Shown here piece after piece: positions 1 to 14,100 of a stretch of 64,000 nucleotides of DNA; position 1 is the first letter of the stretch, and every line of letters starts with the position of its first letter. Under the pieces are notes generated by a model, which ran no database searches, had not been told where the DNA came from, and saw only the letters and a list, made by a program, of their open reading frames with translations. Source of the DNA: Cliona cf. orientalis (Eukaryota > Porifera > Demospongiae > Clionaida > Clionaidae); the NCBI GenBank assembly GCA_963930775.1, contig OZ005704.1, positions 2,728,001 to 2,792,000 on the forward strand, read 5' to 3'. A program made the position numbers and the translations under genes.

Positions 1-290
1 AGTATAGTAGTCATGCAAGATTATCTTGCAAGATTTCTGTAGAAATCTTGCATGACTCTTGTAAGATTCTTGCATGCAAGATTAATGTCTTGCATGGCTG
101 CAAGGCTTGCAAGAAGTCTTGCAAGCCAGTGCTTGTAAGATTCTTGCAAGTTCTTGTAAGATTGTGGCCATTTCTCTTGCAATTTGCAAGATTTTTGAGC
201 AAGCATACAAGATTTTCAGGCAAGATGTGTAAGATTTTGCTGCAAGCCTGACATGCAAGGTTCTTGCAAGAACCTAATGTATGGGTGAGC
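1..290. repeat. TGCAAG-rich degenerate repeat
   Basis: The stretch is built from many imperfect copies of CTTGCAAGATT and its reverse complement, so it can fold back on itself at many registers. It ends near TGTATGGG. A second block of the same kind lies at 49395-49580 and also ends in TTGCAAGAA followed by TGTATGGG, so the two are probably members of one repeat family. Long reading frames across it are artefacts of the repeat. Confidence 0.8.
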
Positions 291-582
291 CTTCTAATCA
301 ATCAACCTCCTAGACAGTGACATCGGCGGCGCTTTATCCGTATCGGCTGGACAGTTAAATGAAAATCTTGAGGCTCTCGACGCTTATTAGCCTTCTCTAT
401 TTATCATTTCTTCACAGCCTTCTTCAAACAGTCATCATACATGTCATAGAGCTAGCTCCACCTGCACCTGCCCTTTTGAGTACCTGCATACGGACGGTTC
501 AAATTCAAAGTTCCCTCCTCACGTGATACAGGCGCCGCGCCGTGCACACTCGCACTCGGATACTTTTCAGATGCTTGCCATT

Positions 583-1015
583 CAGATTGCATCAATGCTA
601 AAGACTCTTTTAAGACTATATCTTAAATTTTTAACAACTTCAGGCTTTTTTCAGATTGCTATGATTTTCTACCCTTTTCAAATTCAAGCTTTTTCAGATT
701 GCTAAGACTCTTTTAAGACTACATCTTAAAGTACCTTTTTCAACTTCAGACTTTTTCAGATTGCTAGGACTCTTTAAGATTACATCTTAAAGTACCATTT
801 CAACTTCAGACGTTTTTCAGATTGCTAAGACTCTTTTAAGACTCTATCTTAAAGTAACTTGAGACCATGTAGAATTTTAAGACTCTTCTTAGAGTCCCAG
901 CCAAAGACCTTCATACACTTTTCAGATGCTTTTCAGTGAGATCAATTTTACAGACACATTTTAAGACACATATAAGACACTATCAAGTTACTTTTCAGAC
1001 TATTCTTGTCCAGTA
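583..1015 (+). repeat. TTTAAGACT / CAGATTGCT degenerate tandem repeat
   Basis: About ten imperfect units of the pattern CTTTTAAGACT, ACATCTTAAAGTA and TTTTTCAGATTGCT follow one another. The block ends at CCAGTAGTGC (about 1008-1017). A similar block at 51836-52290 also ends in CCAGTAGTGC, so the shared end probably marks the boundary of a repeat family. The 291-582 stretch before it shows nothing I can name. Confidence 0.7.
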
Positions 1016-1993
1016 GTGCTGGCCAACTGTACCGATATCTTGAATACCAAAGTAAGTGTGGGAGGTGTCTGGCCGTTGGAAATATTCAATAATTTCTGTA
1101 TCACTAGCGGTACCCCCTTGCTTAAGCTTAGAATCTTCTTCATTTTCCAAATAATAATTATAATTTTCAGGTTTGATCCGTTCATCTTCATTTGGAGAGT
1201 TTGTATCAAAGCGGTGTAAGTATACATAATCATGAATGCAATCTCAGGTGAATTAAGGACTGGGACCGCGCACGCGCGTGCAATAATTGGTGGGCGTGGC
1301 CAACGTCAGTGGTAAAGCCAGCCAAGAGGACCTCTAACATAGATTCTAAGGCAGAATACGTGGACTATATGTGAAATAGAGCGTACAAGATGCCAAAAGG
1401 ATCGAAGAAGGCTTCAAACTACGCTGTTTCAGCGATCTGCTCGATCAGCCACCTGCCTGGTCACGTGACCCTGCCACACCCATTCCTGTACAAAGTATAG
1501 GCAACCTAGTAGGGTGGCTCGATCGGAGAACAAAGAAGCCCCTGATGCCGCGCTTAACATTTTCTACAGTTTGTTTGTACCTACCTGAAGTAATCTGTCC
1601 TTTGGCATCTTTGAAAAATTCGACAAGACGGCCGTGAGGTAAGCTTTTGTAGTTGGGCGGATGGCAAAAAAATCATGATTTAGGCTATAGCGCCTAAACT
1701 AAGACAGCTTATAAAAAGCACAGGGACAATATTGTAGATTAGGATGTGTAGTTTCTTATGAATGTCCTACCATGATGCTAGCAAGGGTGCTTGTTCTCCG
1801 GATTTTGGCTTTAATGCTGTAATAGTGCACGTACGAGATCAGCCACGCCCTCCAAGGTGATGGTGGGCGTGGTTAATTAGTAAGCGCCTTTGATGTGGTA
1901 AAAGATTAACATTCATATGGAGTTTGTTTCATGTCTCTGACATGCTCACAAGTGGAGATCTAAGGCCTTGTATACAAGGGACTTATCACTGTT
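1016..1993. other. Intergenic stretch without a recognised gene
   Basis: No reading frame with recognisable protein features was found on either strand. The stretch contains short GC-rich patches (CACGCGCGTGC near 1271) and two copies of a GTGGGCGTGG motif near 1290 and 1863. I see no RNA gene. Confidence 0.5.
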
Positions 1994-2531
1994 TTAGTGC
2001 TGGTCCCGGTCCTTAACACACCTGAGATTGGGCCTCCGAGTACATGTTGAAAATCTCACTGAAGCATTGACAATCACTTCCTCAGCATCACAATAAGAGA
2101 GGGCTTGAGTAAAATACCAGTTGTTTGAGCCTGGCCGCCTGTAGGAGTTCACCCGAACTTGATAAGAGCACGTGCCTCCACTTCCATGCACCCACTGCAA
2201 AATACAATCATATGAATAGCACAGTTGAAACTACCGATTTTGTGACAGTAGTTACGTTTATGCCATCTCCATCGGCATCAAGCTCCTTCCATTTTCCAGC
2301 AGGAAAGAAGTAAGGCCCAAAAATATTCTGGTAGTCATGCTGATCTACGAGGACTCTCCACTTGATTCCATCACCACTTGATGTGTTGGCGTATGGAATC
2401 CAATCATGATTAACTCGATATCGGTAATCTGTGCGACAGATTGGATCATACTCCTCTGGACAATTTTCTGGTGGTACAGCTGAAACTGAAGTCAGCATGA
2501 GGCCAGAGCTGTAGCATAAGATTAATCGCAT
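1994..2531 (-). CDS. Small secreted cysteine-containing protein, two exons
   Basis: On the minus strand, exon 1 is 2531-2235 and exon 2 is 2194-1994 (stop TAA). They are joined in phase 0 across a 40-bp intron with GTAG...GCAG ends, giving about 165 residues. The chosen ATG opens a signal peptide (MRLILCYSSGLMLTSVSA) with likely cleavage before VPPENC; an upstream in-frame ATG at 2579 would spoil the signal. The mature part has six cysteines (NCPEE, ICRTD, GTCSY, SYCDA, STCTR, LRCVK), compatible with three disulfides, and N-glycosylation sequons NTS, NVT and NAS. I do not recognise the family. It ends in a charged RDQH tail with no membrane segment, so I infer it is secreted. An upstream exon cannot be excluded. 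Confidence 0.6.
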
Positions 2532-2579
2532 CGTATTCACTGGTGTAGACCTAGAAGATAAATTGTCAGTGCCTAGCAA

Positions 2580-4663
2580 TAATCATAGCTTCTAAAGAGC
2601 AGTCATATTAAATTTTATTACTAGAAATTTTCCTATACTGAGACAGGTAATAAAGATTGCACATGAAGTGTTTAGTCACCAGACCTTATGTTAAATTTTT
2701 TGTATGGCTAGTCAAAATATCTGATCAAAATGAAATTTGACCGGACATTTACACCAAGTACCCAGACACCAATGTTAATTTTTTTCTATTAGTAATTCTA
2801 TTGGGTGAACTATCTATGCTGTAACACTATGTTGACAGTAGTAGTCCAATGACATGCATACAATACCACTAGCAGATGTACAGCTGCTGAGTCATTGTGC
2901 CAGCCTCCAAAACCATAGTTGACACAGTGACAGCTACTGCAGTGCAGCCTAAGCTAGTAAACAGGATGCTAGTCAATCATTAGTGCTTGAACTGCACTAT
3001 TGAATGTTGCATTAATTGAACGGAAAAAGTGTCCAGATAATCAAGTCAATGGCCGGACATACTGGCTATTTGTCCAGAAAATGTCTGATGTTCGACCATT
3101 ATCATAAGGTCTGAGTCACTCTCCCTTAGCGCTCAAACCACACTCACTTATAGATGTCCTATTTACTGGAGGCCACAATTGAGCAAGGACAGCAGCAATG
3201 TGTGCAAGCCTTGAAGTGCGCAATAGCCTCGATCATCCCCAGGCCAACCCACATTAATTTTTATCATTGAAAACGTGGGATCACCTGGGGTGAGGCTAGT
3301 GCACAATGCCATTTTAACGTTGGGTTGTAGAATCTATGACATTACTTGCATCGTCTCGGAGAGAGACTCTGTCTAGCCCTAGTTCAAAAGTTCAAACATG
3401 CACTAAATAAATAGCTAATGCACGAGCAGTAAAAATTTCACAATCTAAGGTAGTTGAAAGGTCTATATATAATATACCTTTTAGAACATGGCCCAGACTG
3501 AGCAGTTGAACTGGAGTTTCATTTTCTGCGGGTACTGGAAATGCCTCACCTTCCATTTGATGAATGTGGCTGACCTTAGCCTCGTTCCCAGGCTCTCACC
3601 CTGCTCCTTGTTTTATATGCATGATTTTATTAGTATTCATGCAATGGAGGGAGAGAAGAGCGTCGGAGTAGCAATTATGGACCTCCAAATTTCACCAGTT
3701 TTTCCACAGAATATCTCCCAGTGGGATATATATCAATGTTCAAGTATCAGAAGGTAGCTCTCCACTAGCTCTTAGACTAGTAACCAGGGATGCACTATCC
3801 CAGAGGTACTATCCCCTAGCAACCATTCTATCTGTAGGGACACGCACATTATGCTTTTTAAAGTTCCTATCATGCTATGCTCTAATTCCCAACACCAAGC
3901 CAATTATGCTCATTGTTTTGTACCTATTATGCTCTTAATTTCTCTCAATTTTTAATAGTTTGTATATTAATCTGTAATAATTCATTCGGAAACTTACACT
4001 TTATGACAGCTTTATTTCAAATAACTACCCAACCTACAGCCACTAGACTACACTACTCACTAAATATTAGAAAAGTACAATGTACTCGGTTGATTACCTG
4101 ACTACCTCCAATTTTAACTCTATTATGCCAGCATTATGCTGGCATAACATAACCACCTAATATGCCCAAAGCAATGCCAGCATATTGTGCTTGTCTCTAT
4201 CTATCTGTATTTTGCACTGGTATGCTGTGAATGTGGTTATAAAAACATGTGGTTGGCCATGATAGAGTAACATAGGGGAGTGTAATGGTCCAAGTTCTGC
4301 TCTTGGGATGGTATCCATGGTGGAGGTTATACACTTGTATAATAATCAATGTGTACAGCAAGTAGCTATTTCTCTCTCTCTCATTCTTCTCCCTCCCTCC
4401 CTCCCTCTCCCGTTCCCCTTCTCCCTCTTTCTCTTACTGGCTTGTCATGCAATAGCTATAAACGTGATCATGAATACATGATCCATGACCTTGGCCAACA
4501 CTATAGTTCAACAAGCATATTAAATAAAAACTGATGAAGTAGGGATGGCAGTGCCAAGATGTACACGAACAAGATTTCTATACGGAAAATCACATTCACG
4601 TACTATACATCCCTACACTTGCTTTTCTCATACAATCTCCGATATTATGCTTTTTTGCCATGA
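2580..4663. other. Intergenic, AT-rich, with small repeats
   Basis: No supported gene is seen. It holds a 75-bp hairpin element at 3224-3298, a lone related terminus at 3577-3597 (TAGCCTCGTTCCCAGGCTCTC-like), and a pyrimidine run at 4374-4425. The short open frames here, for instance 3488-3757, show no domain and cross these repeats. Confidence 0.5.
3224..3298. mobile_element. Short hairpin element, TAGCCTCG...TGAGGCTA ends
   Basis: The 75-bp segment starts TAGCCTCGATCATCCCCAGG and ends CCTGGGGTGAGGCTA, which are inverted repeats. It is flanked by GTGCGCAA (3216-3223) and GTGCACAA (3299-3306), an imperfect target duplication. The termini match elements at 34764-34815 and 22063-22372. Confidence 0.6.
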
Positions 4664-4897
4664 TTATCGTGCACCTATTGATGCAGTGCTATTCTTTGAG
4701 CCTTCTTGACTCTTTGCATGAGGGAGAAATTCATGGTATCCCTTATGTGGCTCGTGAGGGGGATAATTTTGATTGTTACGTAATTTACCGGTTGGTAGTT
4801 CATGTATCCTATTATAGGTAGCTACGTCAAAAAGCAAGTAGCTATACTTCGGATTAATTTCATACCATAATTTAGCAGAAAGTGTACGTGCGCACAT
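4664..4897 (-). CDS. Hypothetical small ORF upstream of the WD40 gene
   Basis: This is an uninterrupted 77-codon frame beginning MCARTLSAKLWYEINPKYS. Composition is unlike the low-complexity frames around it (mixed hydrophilic, with aromatic residues and several Pro-His pairs). No signal peptide, membrane segment or known domain is visible. It points away from exon 1 of the WD40 gene at 5134, leaving a 236-bp gap that could be a shared promoter. It may equally be a chance frame or one exon of a larger gene. Confidence 0.25.
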   Translation of the reverse strand: MCARTLSAKLWYEINPKYSYLLFDVATYNRIHELPTGKLRNNQNYPPHEPHKGYHEFLPHAKSQEGSKNSTASIGAR

Positions 4898-5133
4898 ATT
4901 TGAAGACGATATTAATTTTGCTATTACTCACCATGAAACCGTTTCACTGTGTCAGACCGACTTCTTTGGGGCGTACATGTACGTGACCTTGGATGTATTG
5001 CGCATGCTCAGTTTGAAACTATCAGTCAGCAAGACTTGACGACCTTTACCACCCCCACACTTTGAAATTTGGAGGCAAACGGGCGGTGGTTATTTTTCCC
5101 AGGCAGAGGTGTTCTCAGCATAGCTAAGAGCAG

Positions 5134-8100
5134 ATGAGCCTAACGAAGAGAGCCGTGGCGGCTGGTGTTGGTGGTGCCACTCCCACATCATCGAGGGCCG
5201 TCTCCCTCTCGCAGAAGAAGAGAGGCATAACGGCAGGGGAGCATCACGCCAAAGGAACAGACGCCAAGGTGAGCCAGTCAAGACGCGCAAAGGTATAGCA
5301 CAGATTATCTATGAGTATAGTGATCCCTTTGTCAAGAAGGACACACTGTTACTGTGTGGTAGCATAATATTTTAGTACGCTAAACAAATAATTTGTCGTC
5401 AAACCATATCTAGCTGGGTTGTACATAAATCAGTCAAATCATAGATCTGTGGTCAAATAATTGTATGCTTTATAAATTATTGGGTATAGAGAAGGCCTGC
5501 TTGACGGTATTGCTTCTCGACATAAGCAGCTCTAGTATGCATAGAATATAATCTACATAAACATACTAAAAAGATCCTTGACCATTCCATCTTCCTCCCT
5601 GTTTGTGTCTCAGTGTTTCACTGAGGAAGTGACATCAGTAGGTCAGCTAGTTCGTATGTGTTGAAGCATTGAGCTGCTGAAGCCTTGGTCTAGTAGTACC
5701 GTAACACTAGTGTGCTGTTGGGAGTATGTGCCTACATGTGTAGCTAGTTGTAGGCATCACCACCTGGGAGGCTGCAACAGCACAACCAAGTTTAATGTAT
5801 GATTCAGAGATCATAGCGGCAAAGTGTAATTTGGACCGGGAGCGAGCGAGTGAGTGAGTGAGTGATAAGATACCCTTTGGGAGATTTTCATATGGGCAGA
5901 AATATAGATGCCATGTTTGAGATGTGCTGTACTGAGTTGTGTTATCTCCCAGTACCAGTACACCCCACCAGGTTTGAGATATCAAGTTGTTAAAATTCTC
6001 TCCCCCCCCCTCCCCACCCTCCTACCCCACAGGTTTCCTTGGATAGAGTGCTGGGTATTACCTGTCACAGCCCCAGTGCTCTCTCTGCCTCAGACTCCAT
6101 CATTGCCTACCCAGCTGGGTAAGCAAGTAGTCACCTGTTTGCATACATTTCTTTTCTTTATGTACATAAAACTACAGTAGTTGTTGAGAAAGTGGTCCCC
6201 TTTCAACTCAAAGGAGCTTGTTGGTTATCCTCGTTCCAGTTGTTGAGTGTCCCATTCATAGCCAACAGGCTCTTAATTTCAGCCTTGTTCTTGGACATAA
6301 CTCACCGTAATTGTTGTGCATTCTCACATCCCACTCATCTTGATCATAGTGTCCTCCTTACAATACAGTCTGTCTATTGGAATCCTTATGTGGTATACAC
6401 TGTACATACATGCACACACATACGTACATACATACATGTGTGTACAATGACTTGTATCGCTATAGATGTGTTGCTGTTCTGTTTCATCCTAAGAAGAGGA
6501 AGAGAGTTCATGTCAGAAACAAGTAAGCATAGAAATTTATGTAAAGCTATCAACATGTTATATCACACAGTGTTACTAGCCGTTTACATTCTTTGGCATT
6601 TTGTGCAGAGTACCGTGTTCTCTGTAAAGGTGGTACTTGTACATGTGTAGTTGATAGTAGGGCCTGCATGACGTAGGGACAAGGTTTCCTAATCTACCCA
6701 GACCTATCCCAGTGTTTCAGATTCACTATATTCACTACTGAATTGAAATGCTGGGAAGATGTGTAGTGGACTTTGGTGACTAATGGATAGTACATTTACC
6801 TTGATGAAGCCAGTTAAGTTGGGATCAGCTGTGTGTGTATATATATACTAAAGAACAATGGCCTATACTATGAGCATCTGTGGGGTGGGCTGTGAGTGTT
6901 ATCATAACAACAATATCTATGGCAACAGCACATGTCACTCACACATGTACATGTACATGTACATGCATGGCTGGTGGTCAGCTACTTGTGGCCAATCAAA
7001 GCATGTTGGAGTCCAATTACAAACCTTGATGGTTAGTTTATGCCTTCCGACAGGAGCTTCTGAGGTATGTACATGTACATGTACATGTAGCTGGTGGTAT
7101 TAGGGGGTGTGTTCCTGCTTAAATTTCTAGGGGGTGTGAGCATGTCATAATAGTATCAAGAGTGCATAAGTACACTCTTGATAATACCATGTAACCTATT
7201 CTCAGCATTTCAATGCTACATGCTTCTGATAATAATATTCATTTGGGATGGGATAGGGGCTACTTGCATGTCTTACGATTTGCCCAAGCGTACACAGCAG
7301 TATCAAGCAGGTTAGGTATTCAAGCACAGCACTGTACGAGGGAGGAAAGGCTGTGTGTGCACATACGAGTGGGTGGTTTGTACATGTATGGAAATTTTCC
7401 ATTTCTGAGAATCTCTTCCCCCTGTAATTATCCCTCCTCCCTTCCCTGAATCACGCACACACACACTCACGCCCACCTAACAGGAAGCCGGTCTCCTGCC
7501 TTTGTGTGTCTCCCAATGGAAACTACTTGGCAACTGGAGAGGTACACATTGACAGTACATATTGATACGAAGAATAAGTGACATGGTCATTGGTTGATGA
7601 GAATGTGCACACAAAGTCCATTCCATGTGTTAGTGTGTGTCTGTGGGCCCTCACCGTGATTGCAAATATCTAAAAACTCACTTGCATACATGTACACACA
7701 GTCTCGCATGCATCATAAATATGTACTCACACCCCATGGATATTTACACACATGCACATGTGGCACAGGCATCACATTCTCAAGGCTGGGCACCTACTCC
7801 AGTTACATAATACAGTTATAGTTCTTTAGTGGCTCAAATTTACCTTGTACGTGTATGATTCATGCATGCATAAGCACAATATACATGTACGTACATGTAG
7901 GTATGCGCATTGGGATAATTTTCCTGGATGTCTCAGATCTTGTGCGTAAAGATAAAGTTTCATATGCATTCACATTCATTATACTTGTGGGAAGCTAGGG
8001 CCAACGTCAATTCACCTTTCCAATACGTACTAACGTTGTTTTGGAGAGGATATTGTAATAATACGCTCTGATATAATTATTCGCACTCCATGTCCTCATG

Positions 8101-11100
8101 AATGCAGCGAGGCCATGAGCCTTGTGTTAGAGTGTGGGACATCTCCAGCGATCGGCCGACACAGGTGGTCCAGCTCAAAGGACACAACTTCGGAGTGGCT
8201 TGTGTGGTGAGTCACAACTCTTGCCTAAACGGTTGCCTTTACTCTGCTCATTAGCACATTAGTAACATTAGCTTCTTGTAGTGTACAAATACACATACAT
8301 GTACATGTACATGTACATGTAATTATGGGTAGGACTGAGTAGGCTTCAGCTAGGATTGGAATTGTGTACCTACTGAACCCACTTGAAATCCTAGGAATAG
8401 GATAACTGTGTCTTGTTTATTTACTTCAAGGGTACTAATGCTGTAGGTAGGCTGGTCAAGGCTTTGATGTTGTGCATGCTGTAACCTTTTATCCTCTAAA
8501 AATGTGTTATGTTAGTCATTAATTTAACTTTGTGGTTAGTGCACTCCCTCCCTCTCCCCCCCCCCCCCTCTCTCTCTCATTCCCTCTCCCTCTCTCTATC
8601 TTTCACTCACCTCAGCTCTTCTCCCCGAACCAAAAGAACCTTGTTTCGATTGGATACCAGCACGATAGGCAGATACTGGTTTGGAACTGGAAGGTACATA
8701 TTACACACTGTGTAGTGTAGCACAAGCAGGTGACGTGTTTGAATTCACTGTAATATTCTTTCAATCTAGAATGGAACTAGAGTTGTCCATGGAAAGTTTT
8801 CCAGTCCAGTAAGTAAACAATATTTCTTAAGCATTCCAATTTTATCAATCTTGTTATGATTTTCCTATAGCATGGATAGTCAATCAGTGCGTATAGTGGA
8901 GGCCTATACTATTGTTATTATTAGCTTGGCTAGAGTGTAGAAAGCCCCTTGTTGGTATAATATACATGCACAATCATGTGATGTACGTACGTGTATGCAT
9001 AAAGTGCATTCCTTTCAGCTACACACGTGCGTATAATGCATAATCTCCTTGTACAGGTGAACAGCGCTGCGTTCTCCCATAACCATGGCAACAAGCTGGG
9101 TGGCAACTACTTTGTGACAGTGCACCATCGCCGGGTGCAGTACTGGTACTATCACACTACAGGCAAAGACTCTAAGGTACGTACATGTACGTACATGTAG
9201 GTACATGTAGTATGTGGTACATGTATGTAATAAGTGGAAGCCCCCTAATATTATTGTGAATCCTTAAGTTTGTACGTACCACAAACCTTCCTATGTAGGT
9301 ACTGTGTTTATTACTTTCATACGATTTTCTGGTAACAGTCATCACGCTCTACATTATGAAAAGTCCTAGAACGCTAATTTTCTTGTGCTAATTAAATCTT
9401 TGGTAGCTAACACGAGAAAAAGTGCATCCAGCTACATCTCTGAGTGCATTTGAATGCTTTCTTTCTCATCTCCCTTATAGAAGGTAGTGAAGCCAGTGCT
9501 GACCAGTCGTTCTGTGCTGCTGGGTGACCTACAGGAGAACCACTTTGTGTCTGTGGTGTGTGGCAAGGGCCCTCTCTCCAAGAACTGCTACGTCCTCACT
9601 CGATCAGGACAGCTCTGCCTCTTTGACGACAAGAGGAGGCTCGACAGGTTCACAGAGGTCAAGGTGAGCAAAATATGTAATTGTGTCCTACAAAAAGACA
9701 GAACCATTGATAGCAAGGTACAGTGTACCTGTACCCGGCCTTGGTTATAATAACATAGCTAATAGGTGGGAAAATTCGACAGGTACAATGTAGGCCCCTG
9801 GGGACTGTTGCTATTCAGTCTAAAATTTATGAAAGAGATGGGGATGAATTTCCATAGGATTGGTAATTACAAAGCCTATTATTGGTTTGTATAATCAGAG
9901 TGAGAATGGGGGCAGCTGCTACACTGTAGGAGGATGTGAACGTTCCACAATGGCAGAGAGTACTCTTAGGAGGAGTTGCTAATCAATTTGTCCTGGACAA
10001 GGCCTTAATTAGTTGACACAGCTGTGTGCAATTTGCACCCCTGGAATTTTATACATGTACCTACCTGAAGGGTAGCCTTCCCAATGCAACAATCAAGGGT
10101 AGTCTGGTCCCCCAGGCCCATTCCCAATGTAACGTTGAATAACTGAGGACGAGGATAGTCAAGAGCTTGTCGAGATATCCCTACATTACCTGCATCATTT
10201 ATTATTATTAATCTTTCTGCCCCACTGTCCACCCTGCAGGCGTCCCAGGCTCACAGCCTAGCTCTCAGTGACCAGTACCTGTTCTGTGGCTGTTCAGAGG
10301 GTGTGGTCAGGATATTTGACCCTTACACTCTGGATTATGTCATCACTATGCCCCTCCCCCACACCCTCGGAGTCAACGTTGCTGCACCTGCCGAATCATC
10401 AAGGTACGGTGTATGAATTGATGGTAATATGCAAGTACCACCAACATTGATTTTGTGCTGCTGAAAGATTATAGAAAATATGTAGTCCAGCCTGTCTATT
10501 TTTAACATAATATTGCTCCAGCTCCAAGATAACCATACATGTACTTTTAATACGCATTTACATGTACGTGTGTATGTACTCTGAGGTGTCCCTACCTAAC
10601 TCTATGGGTTTGGAGCAGCTGCAAAGTTTGTACATATTAAATGCTGTCAGGAAGAGTAATATATGTATGTTCTTCCTGTGCGTACATTAGTATACACGTA
10701 CATCATGTTCTTCCACTACTTTGGTTGTATCCTCTTTCAGTTCGTTGGATAATAGAGAAGAGAAGTACCCTGACTCCATCGCAATGACTGTCCTAGACCA
10801 CAAGGTAACCACTTAGTGTATATAGGAAGCATATCCTCCAGGATTTCTGTGTTTGCAATACGGCTATGCATAGCATAGCATCTGATCTACTCCTGATAAT
10901 AGTATTATCAGTATTAATCACACACAATTAGAGCAGTAATCAGTGTATGAGTATGGTCAGTAATAGCATGAGCAACAGTGAGTGCTATTTGGCCGTATGA
11001 ATGCACTTAAAGGTACTGTTGCTGCCCTAATTGTACGAGGATTAATGTGTGTGATTAATTGATAATAGTATAGAATAGTATAGAGTTTGCCCTAGGCTAT

Positions 11101-14100
11101 AGCACGAGTACCGATTACAAAGTAAGAGTATAATAAATTACAGCTGTAATCCGTGCTCTCGCCTATGGGAGTAACGTATTGTGACTGTAATCACTATATA
11201 TTATATTATTGATGAGCATACACACACACACATACACACATACACACACACTGTTCGCTCTAGATAGGGGTGGTGTACAATGACCATAGTTTTTATCTGT
11301 GGGACTTGAGCAATATCAAACAGATTGGCAAAACCCACTCCTTCCTCTACCACAGCGCCTGTGTCTGGGATATCTGTGTAAGCTCTCGCCATTCACTTGA
11401 CACTTTTAGCTAAAATAATACTATTATTATCTGTTAGCGACTAATGAAGCAAGATATTCCAATCACATGTACTTACCATGTAGCTGGTGGGAATTGAATT
11501 TTAATTGAAAATTAGTGGACTTAAAAGTTGACGGTTGAGTATGGGATCATATAATAATAATTACCGGTATGCAAATGATAAGTGGAAGTGAAGGCAGACT
11601 GCCACTGGTGAGCACACACACTTTTTGTACTACATAAAAGTATTATACTGGTACTTGAACATCATCTTGCCTTCTTGCTCTAGGTCTATCCTAGCCTCAG
11701 AGACGAGCGTAGTCACCTGCTGCCTGCATCGTGCTTTGTCACCTGCTCATCTGATAACACCATCAGATTCTGGTGCCTCGACAGTGAAGGGGCGTGGTCC
11801 ATCAAGAATCATTATTCTAAGGTATGCAACCAACTGAAGATCATGTAGCATTTTAATCCGGCGATCATTACCAACTTTACACCGTTCGTAAGGTACGGGG
11901 TCGTTAGACACACATGATAGCTTCACTTCTAGTCCAGTTCCCTCTAAGATAAAATTAATGTGCACATCTGGTGTTCTGCTACCTTCATCACAGGAGCTTG
12001 TGCGTGTGTTGTACTCCGACCCCATGGACCCCTCCTGTCTGAAGGACGCTAGCAGCAGCCCTGGAGATGCCTCAGCCGTGGCTGACACCACTAGGGGCGT
12101 CCGCTGCATTCAGATACACCCATCAGGACAACACATTGCAACTGGAGACAGACTCGGAAACATTAAGTAAGGGGTAGCTTAGTTGAATGTTAGTGACATC
12201 CCCAGCATGCATGTACATATAATGTCATGTCATGTTTTGTTGCAGGGTGTATGACCTTCAGTTCATGGATAAAATCTACGATGAAGTGGCCCATGATTCT
12301 GAAATTCTCTCGTTGACTTACTCACCAGAGGTCGAAGGTTAGTAGATGCATAATAATTAGTGACTAACCTTCTGTGTCTAGAGCAATCTTACTATCCTGA
12401 TATTACACGAGATTAAATGTACTTGACAACTTGTATCCAAAAATTTTCCTTACATGTATCTCTATGTACATGTAGGTGATCAGTTCCTTGCTTCAGCGAG
12501 CAGGGATCGTATGGTTCACATCTTCCAGTGTCCCCCCGGCCAGGTGGACTACCAGCACGCCCAGTCCCTGCCAGACCACTCTGCCGCTGTCACTGCTCTC
12601 AAGTTTGCTCCCTCGAAGGACTCCAGTGGACTACAGCTGCTCAGCTCTGGCGCCGACAAGTCAGTCATCTTCCACTCCCTAGAGAGAGTAAGAGACTGTT
12701 TTCACTAATTTATGTGTAATTTTAGCAGAAAGCAGAGTAGATCCACTTCCATTAGTTTTAGTGTGTTTCTTTATAACCCCCTCTCCATAATGGGTGAAAT
12801 ATTATATAATATGGCTCTTGTAAGGCACTTTTTGATAGTGCATAGATCACTCTGAAAAGCATATAGCATAAAAATTATATCGAAGAAAACGCTATTGTAA
12901 CAAACACTTATATTAATACTTCCCATAATTATACAATATCCAACATACATGTACGCGTACAATATGGATGAGTAATCACTCACCTGTGTTAATCTTTGAC
13001 GTAGGACGGGGATCCACTCTTCCAGCGCAGTAACCATATCGTGGGCAAGGCCACCATCTATGACATGGATGTAGACCCAGCTGGGAAGCACATCTTTACA
13101 GCCGGGCAGGACAAGTTCCTCAGGTTGGTGTTGGGATAGTTCAGTAGTTGACACGGGTTCAAGCAAACTCTACCATGGCATTGTGTAGTATTACAGATTG
13201 TGTATACCATTTAGCTTCAGATTATGATTTATTATCACACCTGATGGAAAATTCCCCGTATTAAATGATTGCAACAATATTTTTCTCAGGGTTTACCTTG
13301 TCTCCAGTGGCAAGCAGAGACTAGCAATAAAGGCCCCTACTAGCGATGATGGATCACTGATCAAGGTCAGTCATGCGGAGTACATTGCTTGAATAATTTG
13401 CATTTTGTGTTCTTATTGCTACTTCTGTAATGTATCCTTGTCTGTGTGTGCATCAATCGACTGTTGTCTGTGTACATGCAGGTGTCACTGGATCCCTCTG
13501 GCTTGTATGCTGCTGCCAGTAGTGCAGACAAGTCGGTCGTGCTGTTTGATATCTTCTCTGGAGAGTGTGTCACGAAGCTCTATGGACACTCAGGTAGAGT
13601 CACTCCATTGCGTATTGCGTGATTTTTTTTTTAATTTTTGGAGGATCGGGGACTATTCAGGTGTGAGTGGGGATTGAGGGTGTTCATAAACCCTTAATAT
13701 TACTGTATAGCCAGAAATATTGGCGGTTGAGCCCAAAATCACTATTGCAAGAATATTAACGAATTTAAATTTGGTGGTTCGGTATGGATCGCCATATGTA
13801 TAATTATAATATGCGAGTAGGAAATTTTAATTTGGCAGTTGTAATATATAAACTGCCAAACCACCAAATTTAATTCCCCGCCAAAAGTTTTGGCTATGCG
13901 GTATGATGGATACTCAAGCTCATATTAACAGACCGTTAGAGCTTTAAGTATTTAGTTTATCATTGTTGAGTATTAGTCAGTGATGCCATGTACAAGTAGA
14001 CTACACAATTGATCGTTTGCAATGTTATCCTGTTCTGTTGACAGAGGTTGTTACCCAGATAGCTTTCTCCCAGGACTGCAAGTACCTCTACACTGTATCC

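Noticed and set aside
11747..12109. 120-codon minus-strand frame
   Set aside because: It lies opposite exons 13 and 14 of the WD40 gene and is a shadow of them.
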